A DNA stretch of 64,000 nucleotides. It comes from an uncultured Sulfolobales archaeon. Lineage in GTDB: Archaea > Thermoproteota > Thermoprotei_A > Sulfolobales > Desulfurococcaceae. The DNA lies in contig CALIML010000009.1 of the NCBI GenBank assembly GCA_938045475.1, positions 30,734 through 94,733 on the forward strand. Reading direction: 5' to 3'. Positions 1 through 13,509 of the stretch are shown piece by piece (the first letter of the stretch is position 1; every line of letters starts with the position of its first letter). The position numbers and the translations under genes were made by a program. The notes beneath the pieces are model-generated. The model was not told where the DNA came from. It did no database searches and was given only the letters and a program-made list of their open reading frames with translations.

Positions 1-420
1 TCGTCTGGAACAAGATCTAGTTTTCCAACAACTCTTACTCTAACTCCATACCTGCGTATTTCCTCACTATTCATTAATTCCATTAGCCCTCTTTTCACCA
101 AGTCCAGTAAGTGCTTTCTCTCCTCTTCATCCCTATAGAGGCAGTTTTCAGTGGACATAGCGTATATTGTTGCGACCTTAGTACCTAAGTTCCATATCCA
201 CTTTAATACCTCCTTAACTTTTTCATAGCCATGTTCATGGCCTTCAATGGAGTTTAAGCCCATTTGCCTAGCCCACCTTCTATTGCCATCCGGTATTATT
301 CCTATGTGCACTGGCATAGGGCCTTTCCTTATCTGTAGCCAAAGCCACTTCTCGTACGCCTTATAAATAGGCTTTAACAGTAAGTTAAAGGCCCTTGCTA
401 AGTATTTTGAGACGCCCATG
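1..420 (-). CDS. uppS: Undecaprenyl-diphosphate synthase-like cis-prenyltransferase (C-terminus off the window)
   Basis: A cis-prenyltransferase that extends an allylic diphosphate with isopentenyl diphosphate; in archaea it makes the long polyprenyl carrier lipid used in N-glycosylation. The 140 residues present include the signature IIPDGNRRWARQMGL near residue 40, whose Asp is catalytic, then EGHEHGYEK and TIYAMSTEN, all in family order. The last third, including the C-terminal RxG..E region, lies beyond the edge. The ATG at 418-420 follows a TATA-like GCTTAAATAC (read on the minus strand, about 477-486). Transcribed divergently from S8e. Confidence 0.93.
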
Positions 421-606
421 TCTTATCACGATCTACTGCCGGCTACTGCACTCATTGTTTTCTATTCCTATTGAAAGTATTTAAGCATCTATAAGGGCTT
501 CTTCAATCACTCTGGATCGTTTTATGCACTCTTTCTTTATATAAAGCGTTAGCCGAGCCCCGCAATAAAGCTTAAATGGCTGAGTGCTTTTAGACTTGAG
601 TGCTGT

Positions 607-1020
607 TTGCAGGTGAGCAGAGTGTCTTATTACCAAGGCAACGACTTGAGGAAGCCTAGTGGTGGAGTTAAGAGTAGGAGTAGGGGTAAGAGAAAGCACG
701 AACTCGGATCTCCACCTACGCTCACTAAGTTAGCTGAAAGCGACTTAAGGAGGGTGGTGAAAGTAACTGGGGGGAATATTAAAGTCAGGTTAGCTAAAGC
801 ATCCTCAGCCAACGTATTTATACCTAGCGAGAGGAAATGCGTAAAAGCAAGAATACTTGGAGTACAGAGTACGCCAGCCAACGCTGAGTACTCCAGGAGG
901 GGTGTAATAACTAAGGGCGCAGTAATTAAGACTGAGCTTGGATTAGCTAGAGTCACTTCTAGACCGGGGCAGGATGGAGTGATAAACGCAGTCCTTATTG
1001 AAGGAAAAAGCGGTGCTTAA
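607..1020 (+). CDS. rps8e: 30S ribosomal protein S8e
   Basis: Small-subunit protein of archaea and eukaryotes. The family signature YYQGNDLRKPSGG is at the N-terminus, followed by a basic linker and the beta-rich body; 137 aa matches archaeal members. The start is uncertain: TTG at 607, GTG at 613 and GTG at 622 are in frame. A TATA-like GCTTAAATGG at about 570-579 would place transcription start near 600, so a nearly leaderless mRNA from 607 or 613 is likely. It is 3 nt upstream of SRP19, a pairing common in archaea. Confidence 0.95.
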   Translation: MQVSRVSYYQGNDLRKPSGGVKSRSRGKRKHELGSPPTLTKLAESDLRRVVKVTGGNIKVRLAKASSANVFIPSERKCVKARILGVQSTPANAEYSRRGVITKGAVIKTELGLARVTSRPGQDGVINAVLIEGKSGA

Positions 1021-1023
1021 TTC

Positions 1024-1320
1024 TTGAGCCGTGATTACGTAGGTGAAAGAGCAGTAGTCTACCCAGCCTATATAGATAAAACTCTTTCTAGAAAGAAGGG
1101 GAGAAGGCTTCCCATTACACACGCTGTTCCAAACCCAACAGTTGATGAAATTGCTCGTGCAGCAGAGCTCTTAGGGCTTGAACCAGTAGTTGAGGAAAGA
1201 AAGTACCCTAGGGATGCACACAAGTATACCAAGGTAGTTGTAGTTAGAAAAATGCATTCGAAGCGCTTAACTTTAGTTAACTTAGCTATGAGAGTTAAGG
1301 AGTTGAGGAAGCCTTCTTGA
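1024..1320 (+). CDS. srp19: Signal recognition particle protein SRP19
   Basis: Binds SRP 7S RNA helices 6 and 8 and helps load SRP54 for cotranslational targeting to the membrane. The family core is visible: VVYPAYID near the N-terminus, KGRRLP, then a basic C-terminal part. Length 98 aa is typical. It starts with TTG 3 nt after the S8e stop and has no promoter of its own, so the two are probably one transcript. Confidence 0.93.
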   Translation: MSRDYVGERAVVYPAYIDKTLSRKKGRRLPITHAVPNPTVDEIARAAELLGLEPVVEERKYPRDAHKYTKVVVVRKMHSKRLTLVNLAMRVKELRKPS

Positions 1321-1345
1321 GATAAATAGATCTATTGCTTTGACT

Positions 1346-2071
1346 CTAAGGCCTTACCGAGTAGTACAGCCTCTTCCTCTTCCTCCCTTTATTCTCGGCT
1401 TTAACAAAGACTATTTCCCCTATCTCTTGAGTGTTCTTAACGTGAGGACCTCCATCGGCTTGTACATCTACTCCAGGTATTTCAACTATCCTCAATGTAG
1501 CTATGCTTGGGGGCATTTTAGAAGCCAGCTTGACTACTCCAGGTATTCTTAAGGCTTCCTCCCTGCTTAACCAATAGATCTTTACGTCAACCCCTCTCTT
1601 TACGACTTCGTTTGCTTCACTCACGGCATCCTTGAATATATCTAGATCGAAGGACTCTAAGCTGTAGTCATCGTATGCATACTCCTCATAAATGCTTCCG
1701 CCAGTTATCAATGCTCCATTCTTTAAGTACATTATTGCAGAAAGAATGTGGGCAGCTGTATGCAGTCTCATAACTCTATACCTCCTACTCCAATCTATTG
1801 CTCCACGCACGATATCTCCAGGCAGTAAGTCGTGTTCTGAATTAATTACGTGCACTACATTCATCGACTCCTTGTCTATTTCAACGTCTATAACTCTGTA
1901 TTCCCTAGAAGCTTTGACTAGGTAGCCTGTGTCCGGGGGGAGGCCGCCCGACCTAGGGTTAAAGGCAGTCTTGTCTAAAACAACTCCCCTTCCACGAACT
2001 TCTTCTACAACTGCGTCAAACTCCCTTACGTAGCTGTCCACTTGATATATGAGCTCAGTCAATTTAATCAC
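1346..2071 (-). CDS. alaX: AlaX alanyl-tRNA editing protein
   Basis: Freestanding relative of the AlaRS editing domain that hydrolyses Ser-tRNA(Ala) or Gly-tRNA(Ala). The N-terminal half carries FNPRSGGLPPDTG (glycine-rich motif), then the zinc motif HTAAH, and near the C-terminus ADGGPHVKNTQEIG, which corresponds to the CGGTHV..T.EIG motif of AlaRS. The usual zinc-ligand Cys of that motif is Asp here. 241 aa fits the medium AlaX class. GTG start. It is convergent with SRP19 and divergent from TldD. Confidence 0.92.
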   Translation of the reverse strand: MIKLTELIYQVDSYVREFDAVVEEVRGRGVVLDKTAFNPRSGGLPPDTGYLVKASREYRVIDVEIDKESMNVVHVINSEHDLLPGDIVRGAIDWSRRYRVMRLHTAAHILSAIMYLKNGALITGGSIYEEYAYDDYSLESFDLDIFKDAVSEANEVVKRGVDVKIYWLSREEALRIPGVVKLASKMPPSIATLRIVEIPGVDVQADGGPHVKNTQEIGEIVFVKAENKGRKRKRLYYSVRP

Positions 2072-2168
2072 TTCAGTAGACCAGTGTGAGTTACAGCAAA
2101 TAAGTGTTTCTAAAACTTAAGCTATATAGACAATAGATATTTACCTCAAGACTGTCATACATATATTA

Positions 2169-3620
2169 GTGCTGCGGGGTGATGTAATGGAGGACTTAGT
2201 CCTCTACGCCGTTGACTATGCTAGAGGCGCCGGGGCAACTTATGCTGAAGCACGCTACCATAGAAATAGCTTAAGAAGCATTGTTTCAAACAATGGTTTA
2301 ATACTTGGCGTTGGAAGCGAAGTAGTTGAAGGCATAGGGATTAGAGTAGTGGTTGGAGGAGCCTTAGGTTTTTCAGCAACCAACAGGCTTGAGAGAAGCT
2401 CTATAAAGGCTGCAGTTGATAGAGCGATTGCTCAAGCTAAAAACGCGCTTAGACTTATGAAGCACCCCGTGGAGCTAGCTGAATCTAGGCTTGGGAGAGC
2501 CAAGTACTCGGTTCTAGAAGCAAAGCGCTTTGACTCACTAAGCTTTGAAGAAAAGGCAGGCTTCCACAGCGAATTATGGAAGGCGCTGTCAAGATCTATT
2601 GGTGAAGCTAAGGCGAGCGCTCTATTCGTAGAATACGTGGAGAGCTTTGAGGAGAAAGCAGTCGCCAACAGCGATGGAGCGTTCATAGAGAGTAGAGTGC
2701 CTCGAATAGCATTGTTCTACAACTTAGTGATAACTCATCCGCAAAAAGGCTCTATACAGCGGTGGGAGACTCTTGGTGCAAGCGGCGGCCTAGAGTGGCT
2801 TGACAAGTGGGGGCTTATTAATAAGTTGGAGGAAGACGCTAAAACATATGAAAAGATACTCTTAACAGCTATCGAACCCCCCAAGGACCCCATAGACTTA
2901 GTTATTGGAAGCGAGATAGTTGGATTAATGGTTCACGAGAGCTGCGGGCATCCAAGTGAAGCAGATAGAATACTCGGTAGAGAAGCTGCTCAAGCCGGCA
3001 AGAGCTTCATTAAGAAAGGAATGGCTGGAGAGAATATAGGTAATGAAAATGCGACAGTAATAGATGATCCATCCATACCCGGCAGCTATGGCTTCTACCT
3101 ATATGATGACGAGGGAGTGCCAGCTAAACCAAGATACCTCTATAAAGAGGGAGTGATAAATGAGCACTTGCACAATAGGTGGACTGCTAAAATCTATGGA
3201 GTTGAAAGCAATGCCGCTGCAAGATCCATGGACTACAAGAGCGAGCCCATAGTGAGAATGGCGAATACGTACCTTAAGCCAGGCAACTATAGGCTTGAGG
3301 AACTAATTGAAGACGTGGAGCTAGGAGTCTATGTAAAGAGCTACATGGAGTGGAACATAGATGATGAAAGGTGGAGTCAGAGATACGTTGGCTTAGAAGC
3401 ATACTTAATAGAGCGCGGCGAGATCAAGGACTTCGTTAGAAACCCAGCTCTAGAAATTACTACAGGCGGGTTCTACAGCAATATAGATGCTGTAGGTAGG
3501 GAAGTGAAGTTCTATGCTGGGACTTGCGGAAAAGGCGAACCTCCCCAAGGAGTTCCAGTATGGTTTGGAGGCCCTGACGTTAGGTTGAGGAAAGTGAGGC
3601 TTGGGGTGAGCGTTGCATGA
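2169..3620 (+). CDS. tldD: TldD family metalloprotease
   Basis: Catalytic half of the TldD/TldE heterodimeric protease that unfolds and cleaves small peptides. The zinc motif HESCGH (HExxxH) followed by PSEADRILGREAA lies near the middle, and the C-terminal beta domain has the family GTCGKGEPPQGVPVWFGGP. The most likely start is ATG 2187, preceded by the Shine-Dalgarno-like GGTGAT at 2177-2182; the GTG at 2169 adds six residues. It overlaps TldE by ATGA. Confidence 0.94.
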   Translation: MLRGDVMEDLVLYAVDYARGAGATYAEARYHRNSLRSIVSNNGLILGVGSEVVEGIGIRVVVGGALGFSATNRLERSSIKAAVDRAIAQAKNALRLMKHPVELAESRLGRAKYSVLEAKRFDSLSFEEKAGFHSELWKALSRSIGEAKASALFVEYVESFEEKAVANSDGAFIESRVPRIALFYNLVITHPQKGSIQRWETLGASGGLEWLDKWGLINKLEEDAKTYEKILLTAIEPPKDPIDLVIGSEIVGLMVHESCGHPSEADRILGREAAQAGKSFIKKGMAGENIGNENATVIDDPSIPGSYGFYLYDDEGVPAKPRYLYKEGVINEHLHNRWTAKIYGVESNAAARSMDYKSEPIVRMANTYLKPGNYRLEELIEDVELGVYVKSYMEWNIDDERWSQRYVGLEAYLIERGEIKDFVRNPALEITTGGFYSNIDAVGREVKFYAGTCGKGEPPQGVPVWFGGPDVRLRKVRLGVSVA

Positions 3621-4957
3621 ACGAAGAGCTGCTTAGAATATCAGAGGACCTAGTTAAGAGGGCTTCTGTGGAGGGATTTAATGAATCTGCAGCATTGTCC
3701 ATAAATACTAGGAGGACTATGCTTAAGATAGCTAATAGTGAGCCATCAGTAATACAGCATTGGAACTCGCTCAGCGTAATCACTTACTTAGCCAAGGACA
3801 GGAGGATCATTATAATGGAGTTCCATCCTAGGGACGAATCCGAGATCTATAAATCTATGGCTGACCTACTTAAAGTAGCTGCTAAAGTAATGGAGTCACC
3901 TCTATATGCTCCACTGCCTGAGCCAATTGAAGTAAAGCCTTTAGAAGGGCTTGTTGACAGAGAAGTAATTGAGCGATTAGAGGAGCCAAGTACGTTAGCT
4001 GAAGTAGCTATTGAGGCAGCCCATAGAGAGAAAATAGACTCCGTTGCTGGAACAATAGATCTTTGGTATAGGGAAAAAGCATTATCAACTTCCAGCGGAG
4101 TTTCCCTACATGAGGATTCAACAGGCTTCCAAGCCTACTTAAGAGCCTTCGCCGAACCTAGTGGAAGCGGTCAATGGAGTACTTGTTCAACTAGGCTCAA
4201 CTCGAGAGGCGTTGAGGAGGCTGCGTTAACTGCAGCTAAGTACGCTGTGGAGTCTAGGTATAGGGAGAAGGTAGAGGTAGGTAAGTACGACGTCATAATG
4301 TCCCCCATGGTGTTTGGAAACCTGCTTGAACTAACTGTACGTATGGCTTCAGCGTTCAATGTGTTAATGGGCTTATCAATGTTTATGGGTAGAAAGCCAG
4401 GCGATAAAGTTGCTTCAGACAAGTTGAGAGTATTCGATGAGCCGAGGAATACCGAGCTCCCCAGAGCTACAAGCTTCGATGATGAAGGAGTGCCTACTCA
4501 CAATAAGGCAGTGATAGATGGCGGAGTCTTGAAAACCCTGCTTCATAACTCTAAGACAGCGAGCAAGATGGGTGCAACTACCACTGGTAATGCCGGCTGG
4601 ATTTCCCCAGCTCCGTGGAATATAACGGTTGGCCGAGGAGGCTATAGTCTTGATGAAATGATAGGTGGAGTAAAGCGGGGAATATTAGTTACTAATAATT
4701 GGTATACTAGGTTGCAGAACTATGTTGAAGGAGTTTTTTCAACTGTAAGTAGAGACGCAGTCTTCTTAATTGAGAACGGCAAAGTAACTAAATCTATTGA
4801 GAAAATACGTATGGCTGACAGACTTCCAAACATACTGAACAACATCGAAGCCCTCGGGAAGGAAGCGTACAACATCATGTGGTGGGAAGTAACCATACCA
4901 TCAAAACTTCCATACGTATTAATTAAGGATGTAAGTGTAACAAAGCCAACCCTCTAA
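3617..4957 (+). CDS. pmbA: TldE/PmbA, non-catalytic partner of TldD
   Basis: 446-aa member of the TldD/TldE superfamily without the HExxxH zinc motif, as expected for TldE. Family features include DDEGVPTHNKAVIDGGVLKTLLHN near residue 290, TTGNAGW and VTNNWYTRLQNYVEGVFS in the C-terminal domain. Its ATG overlaps the tldD stop (ATGA), so translation is coupled and the pair should be made in equal amounts. Confidence 0.94.
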   Translation: MNEELLRISEDLVKRASVEGFNESAALSINTRRTMLKIANSEPSVIQHWNSLSVITYLAKDRRIIIMEFHPRDESEIYKSMADLLKVAAKVMESPLYAPLPEPIEVKPLEGLVDREVIERLEEPSTLAEVAIEAAHREKIDSVAGTIDLWYREKALSTSSGVSLHEDSTGFQAYLRAFAEPSGSGQWSTCSTRLNSRGVEEAALTAAKYAVESRYREKVEVGKYDVIMSPMVFGNLLELTVRMASAFNVLMGLSMFMGRKPGDKVASDKLRVFDEPRNTELPRATSFDDEGVPTHNKAVIDGGVLKTLLHNSKTASKMGATTTGNAGWISPAPWNITVGRGGYSLDEMIGGVKRGILVTNNWYTRLQNYVEGVFSTVSRDAVFLIENGKVTKSIEKIRMADRLPNILNNIEALGKEAYNIMWWEVTIPSKLPYVLIKDVSVTKPTL

Positions 4958-5078
4958 CTGCTACACTTAAAGGCAGATGCAACAACTTCCTCAATATTTC
5001 CATAAAACTCATGTTTTTTAGATGGCTTTAGGCAGTGCCTCAATCACTGCCCCCAGAGCCGCCTTTAGGATTAGGAAG

Positions 5079-5164
5079 CGCCGGGGGCGGGATTTGAACC
5101 CGCGCGGAGAGCAATCCCCACTGGCTCTCAAGGCCAGCCCCTTAGGCCGCTCGGGCACCCCGGC
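5079..5164 (-). tRNA. tRNA-Ser(TGA)
   Basis: Class II tRNA on the minus strand. Acceptor GCCGGGG pairs with CCCCGGC, the anticodon loop is CTTGAGA (TGA), there is a long variable arm, and the T arm is GCGGG-TTCAAAT-CCCGC. The discriminator is G, normal for serine. CCA is not encoded. It lies just downstream of S10. Confidence 0.96.
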
Positions 5165-5229
5165 TTAACCAAGTACTATCTATACAATAAGGGGTTAAGT
5201 AATTTATTGCCGTGCCTTACATAGAAGGT

Positions 5230-5553
5230 CTATCTTTGTCTAACTATCTCTGCCTCCATCCATATCTCCGGAGGCACCCTTATCCTTATGAGCTGCCTCA
5301 TGACTCTCTCATCCGCTGCCACATATATCACCCTCTTATGTATCCTCATTTCCCAATGCTCCCACTTCTTTCTCCCCTCTCCATGCGGCAGTTTCAGCGT
5401 TGGGACAACGAGTCTTTTTGTTGGAAGAGGTATGGGGCCCTTTACTTTTATACCGCTTCTTTTAGCTACGTCAACTATCTTGAGTATGAATTCATTCAAT
5501 CTATCTACGTCTGTACTCCAAACCTTTATTTTAACCATTGACACTTCTGACAC
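5230..5553 (-). CDS. rps10: 30S ribosomal protein S10
   Basis: S10 of the small-subunit head. The body matches the family, including KGPIPLPTKRLVVPTLKLPHGEG and the C-terminal VPPEIWMEAEIV. The ATG at 5538 (MVKIKVWS) is the likelier start; GTG at 5553 would add five residues. It is 74 bp downstream of EF-1A, the usual EF-1A-S10 pair of the archaeal str operon. Confidence 0.94.
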   Translation of the reverse strand: MSEVSMVKIKVWSTDVDRLNEFILKIVDVAKRSGIKVKGPIPLPTKRLVVPTLKLPHGEGRKKWEHWEMRIHKRVIYVAADERVMRQLIRIRVPPEIWMEAEIVRQR

Positions 5554-5626
5554 CGCTATCTCATACTACATAATCTTACTTAACTAAGTAAGTGCTTTCA
5601 AAAATATGCACCCCTTTATCCACGCT

Positions 5627-6961
5627 TTACTTAGCCTTTATTTCTACTTTCGCTGGAACGAGATCTAAAACTACCCCTATTCCAATAGTCTTACCCATGT
5701 CCCTCATGGCGAATCTTCCAAGCTGCGGGAAGTCACTGAACTTCTCTATTACTAAGGGCTTTATGGGCTTAAACTTCACTATAGCTGCATCGCCCATCTT
5801 TATAAATGATGGGTTGTTTTCAACTACTTTACCAGTCCTAGGATCTAGCTTAGCATCTATTGAAACTATTCTACAAGCTACGCTAGCTGTATGTACGTGG
5901 ACTACTGGAGTATAGCCTGGGGCTATAGCTGATGGGTGCCATACTACGAAGACCCTGGCCTTGAACTCATCTACTACTGTCGGCGGATTAGTCAAGTGGC
6001 CCACTACATCGCCTCTCTTCACGTCTTGTTTACTAATGCCTTTAACGTTGAAACCTATGTTGTCTCCAGGCTCCGCCTTCTCAATCCTTACGTAGTGAGT
6101 CTCAATGCTCTTCACTTCACCTATAACGCCTGGAGGCATGAAGACCACTCTATCTCCAACTTTAAGTAAGCCTGTTTCAACTCTACCAACAGGCACTGTT
6201 CCAATGCCACTAATGTTGTAAACGTCCTGTATTGGCAGTCTTAAGGGCTTGTCTATAGGTTTAGGAGGTATTGACAAAGTATCGAATGCTTCAACAATCG
6301 TGAGGCCATTGTACCAGGGCATGTTGAGGCTTCTCTCAATAACGTTATCTCCAAGCCAAGCGCTGACTGGAATGAATGATATTTTACTGATGTCGTACCC
6401 TATAGACTTCAAGTACTTCTTCAAAACTTCTGTTACTTCCTTAAACCTTTGTTCACTCCACGGAGGCTCTGCGGCATCCATCTTATTTATAGCAACTATG
6501 AGCTGATCTATGCCCATGGTTTTAGCTAAGAGGGCGTGTTCGCGTGTCTGCCCCTCAGGACTCATGCCTGCCTCAAACTCTCCTTTGCGAGCACTGACTA
6601 CGAGCAATGCTGCATCCGCTTGACTAGCTCCAGTAATCATGTTCTTCACGAAGTCTCTATGCCCTGGGGCATCAATAATTGTGAAGAAGTACTTTTTAGT
6701 CTCAAACTTTATGTGAGATAAAGCTATCGTTATCCCTCTTTCCCTCTCTTCCTTAAGTTTATCTAAAAGCCACGCCAGCTTAAACGACTCTTTGCCAGAC
6801 TTCTTAGCTAGCTCTTCAACGACTCTAAAGGCCTTTTCTTCAACTAACCCCAGGCGGTACATTATGTATCCAACTAAAGTGCTCTTACCATGATCTACAT
6901 GCCCTATTACCACTAAGTTCAAGTGGGGTTTTTGCGCAGCGCTCATATCCAACACTCTCAT
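5627..6961 (-). CDS. tuf: Translation elongation factor EF-1 alpha (aEF1A)
   Basis: GTPase that delivers aminoacyl-tRNA to the ribosomal A site. G motifs: GHVDHGKS (P-loop), DAPGHRDF (switch II) and NKMD, followed by two beta-barrel domains. The start is probably ATG 6946 (MSAAQKPHLNLVVIG), which matches the family N-terminus; 6961 adds five residues. A strong TATA box, CCTTTATAAGC on the minus strand, lies at about 7000-7010. Confidence 0.97.
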   Translation of the reverse strand: MRVLDMSAAQKPHLNLVVIGHVDHGKSTLVGYIMYRLGLVEEKAFRVVEELAKKSGKESFKLAWLLDKLKEERERGITIALSHIKFETKKYFFTIIDAPGHRDFVKNMITGASQADAALLVVSARKGEFEAGMSPEGQTREHALLAKTMGIDQLIVAINKMDAAEPPWSEQRFKEVTEVLKKYLKSIGYDISKISFIPVSAWLGDNVIERSLNMPWYNGLTIVEAFDTLSIPPKPIDKPLRLPIQDVYNISGIGTVPVGRVETGLLKVGDRVVFMPPGVIGEVKSIETHYVRIEKAEPGDNIGFNVKGISKQDVKRGDVVGHLTNPPTVVDEFKARVFVVWHPSAIAPGYTPVVHVHTASVACRIVSIDAKLDPRTGKVVENNPSFIKMGDAAIVKFKPIKPLVIEKFSDFPQLGRFAMRDMGKTIGIGVVLDLVPAKVEIKAK

Positions 6962-7123
6962 ACAGCTTCTAACATCACTTCTACTTAGACTGTAGACGCA
7001 GCTTATAAAGGTTACTTTAAGACACGTTCAGAAATTCCATATACTAATGAAAAATCGATTTAATGCAATCTCATAAGACTAATATCAATTCAGACATTAA
7101 TTTATATGAAGAATTTTGAAAGC

Positions 7124-7726
7124 TTACCTACTGCTTAACGCTATTCTCTCTATTTCCTCCTTTCTTTGTATAGCATAGCTCTTTGGGTCGCTGCGAGAAG
7201 CCATAATTATTTCATCAGCTAAGGCCTCTTCTATAGGTATCGTATTGTTAAACGCCTTTGCTCTAGCTCCTTCAGTTATATGTCTTAAAGCTAAGTCCAC
7301 TCTTCTTTGTGGAGAGACATCTACTGCTATATGATAAACTATTCCTCCATACATTATTCTAGTCGTCTCCTCTCTTGGAGCACTGTTCTCTATGGCCCTT
7401 ACTAGCACTTGTAGGGGGTTCTCATCAGTTTTTAAGCAAATTATGTCAAATGCCTTCTTCACTATGTTGTAAGCCAAGTGCTTCTTACCCATGTTCTTCC
7501 CAGGTCTCATAAGTTTATTCATTAATCTCTCAACAATAGGTACTTCTGCTTTGCTAAACCTCCTATGCTCATGCCTTCCACCTGTATGTGGAAGATAGAT
7601 AGGGCTTAAACATATGTACCTCTTGAGACTTGGGTCCTTAATCACTATGTTGTCGTAGCTCCACTTACTGAACAACTTTATTTCACTGACTTCAAACTCC
7701 ATAGCTTCCCTACTTGACTCCAGCAT
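7124..7726 (-). CDS. rps7: 30S ribosomal protein S7
   Basis: Primary binder of the 16S rRNA 3' domain. Archaeal-length S7 (200 aa) with [39 protein letters not shown] and the conserved [24 protein letters not shown]. Normally S12 and S7 are adjacent in the str operon. Here a divergent DUF151 gene separates them, so S7 must be transcribed from the roughly 75-bp gap at 7727-7802. Confidence 0.95.
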   Translation of the reverse strand: MLESSREAMEFEVSEIKLFSKWSYDNIVIKDPSLKRYICLSPIYLPHTGGRHEHRRFSKAEVPIVERLMNKLMRPGKNMGKKHLAYNIVKKAFDIICLKTDENPLQVLVRAIENSAPREETTRIMYGGIVYHIAVDVSPQRRVDLALRHITEGARAKAFNNTIPIEEALADEIIMASRSDPKSYAIQRKEEIERIALSSR

Positions 7727-7802
7727 GCTACATCACTGCCGAACTGCTTTATACACAAACTTTAGAGAGCGATAAAAACTTAACTTACTGAACACCATTA
7801 AA

Positions 7803-8312
7803 GTGCTGTGTGGTGAAATGATGCAGAGTGAAGGCCTAGTCAAAGTAGTGGATGTTGAGGCCTCTATAAGAGTTCTAGAAGAATATAGTGAAGGCGATGA
7901 GGAGCTTACGTATGAGTCCATAGAGACTTCAATTAAATGCTTTCTAGAAGACGGAAGACACTTCATGCTTTATACAGTCCCTATAGATGTTGTAGAAGCC
8001 ATAAGAAGACTTAAGGGGGAGGAATCAATGCTTCCAAGAGAGGGTGATGAAAGAGAGACATTCTTTGATGTAATCACGACGAACATTTTATTGAGGGAAG
8101 CTCTAGGAAAGTACTTAAGTAAAGTGATCATAGATTCTCTAGACGTAGAAACATACACTTATGCAGCAGTAGCGGAATTCGTTGAAGGCGGCATAATAGT
8201 TAGAAGAAGGATGATTCCAAGCCACGCAATACTGATGGCCTTAGTTGCAGGAAAGCCTGTTTACGTTAGAAGAGAGCTCGTTGATCAGCAGGAAGCTATG
8301 ACGAGGACCTAG
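7803..8312 (+). CDS. DUF151 / bifunctional nuclease (BFN)-domain protein
   Basis: About 165 aa. The C-terminal MIPSHAILMALVAGKPVYVRRELVDQQ is the recognisable DUF151 end (PSDAI.LA....PIYV..E.), and the middle has RETFFDVITTNILLREA. Some plant and bacterial members degrade DNA and RNA in vitro; the archaeal role is not known. Start candidates are ATG 7818 or 7821 behind the Shine-Dalgarno-like GGTGA at 7811-7815; GTG 7803 is longer. It is the only plus-strand gene inside the minus-strand str/rpo block. Confidence 0.8.
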   Translation: MLCGEMMQSEGLVKVVDVEASIRVLEEYSEGDEELTYESIETSIKCFLEDGRHFMLYTVPIDVVEAIRRLKGEESMLPREGDERETFFDVITTNILLREALGKYLSKVIIDSLDVETYTYAAVAEFVEGGIIVRRRMIPSHAILMALVAGKPVYVRRELVDQQEAMTRT

Positions 8313-8347
8313 GGAGTGATTTGACGGTAATTTAATGCTGCTGCAGC

Positions 8348-8791
8348 TCACCTAACAGGCTTTTGCTTCTTGCCAAGCCATATGGCTTTTAATGAAACTC
8401 CATTAACTTTTACGACCTTATACCTGACTCCAGGTATGTCGCCGAGGGATTTTCCCTTAGGCCCCCCTATTCCCTCTATAATTACTTCATCGTGTTCGTC
8501 AATGTATGTAATTCCTCCGTCAAGCGGCACAAAGGCTGTCACTATCTTCCCATTCTTAACTAGTTGTACTCTAACGCACTTCCTCAATGCACTGTTTGGT
8601 TGGCGTGACTCAACTCCAACCTTCTCTAAGACTATTCCTCTAGCCATGGGAGCTCCTTCTAAAGGATCGGCTTTCCTCTTTAATTGAAGCATTCTAACCT
8701 TAAACTCCCTCTGAGACCACCTGAATTTAAGTCTCTTTCTCTTCAGCTTCCTGGCAGTATATAGTCCATAGGGAGCCTTCTTTCCAGGCAT
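8348..8791 (-). CDS. rps12: 30S ribosomal protein S12
   Basis: Decoding-centre protein. Contains [19 protein letters not shown] and the universally conserved loop with KANGVSLKA-like [19 protein letters not shown] at the C-terminus. 147 aa is the archaeal length. Upstream on the minus strand, GTTTTTAAACTTC at about 8826-8838 could be a promoter; otherwise it continues from NusA, 70 bp upstream. Confidence 0.95.
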   Translation of the reverse strand: MPGKKAPYGLYTARKLKRKRLKFRWSQREFKVRMLQLKRKADPLEGAPMARGIVLEKVGVESRQPNSALRKCVRVQLVKNGKIVTAFVPLDGGITYIDEHDEVIIEGIGGPKGKSLGDIPGVRYKVVKVNGVSLKAIWLGKKQKPVR

Positions 8792-8860
8792 AACTATCTA
8801 CCTCATTCAACTGACCTTACTGAAGTTTAAAAACTTTAATTACTCTGCATCAGGGAATCG

Positions 8861-9292
8861 CTATGTAATTACTACGTTGTCTATATCATGGTATCTCTTC
8901 AATATAGTCTTTAGGCGGGCAACGTTTTTCCCATTTCTACCGATCGCTAGTCCTTTGTCGCTAGGCTCTACGTTTACGTAAACAGTCTTTTTCCCAAGTC
9001 TTTCAATTATCCTTACGTCTCTTATTCTGGCGGGCATTAAGGCGTATTTAACTAATTCCTCAACTCTATCGCTGTAGCCGACGATCTCAATGTTTCTACC
9101 CACTATTTTCTTAATTCTCAGAACGTTAACGCCCTTTGCACCTACAGCTACGCCGACTTCATCTGGATTAACTATGAATATTATTCTATCGAATTCATCA
9201 TCTATTATGCAGTCTCTTACGTTAACCCCCGTTAATTCATTTAAAAGCGCCATATACCTTATTTCCTCTGGCGTTAGCTTTATACTATTCAA
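8861..9292 (-). CDS. nusA: NusA-like KH-domain transcription factor
   Basis: The archaeal form of NusA: two KH domains without the bacterial N-terminal and S1 parts, 143 aa. KH signatures: VGVAVGAKGVNVLRIKKIVG and DKGLAIGRNGKNVARLKTIL, each with a GxxG-type loop. It is 1 nt from L30e, and the order rpoA2-L30e-nusA-S12 is the standard archaeal one, so it is probably cotranscribed with RNA polymerase. Confidence 0.93.
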   Translation of the reverse strand: MNSIKLTPEEIRYMALLNELTGVNVRDCIIDDEFDRIIFIVNPDEVGVAVGAKGVNVLRIKKIVGRNIEIVGYSDRVEELVKYALMPARIRDVRIIERLGKKTVYVNVEPSDKGLAIGRNGKNVARLKTILKRYHDIDNVVIT

Positions 9293-9293
9293 A

Positions 9294-13504
<4,211 letters not shown>

Positions 13505-13509
13505 TTATT

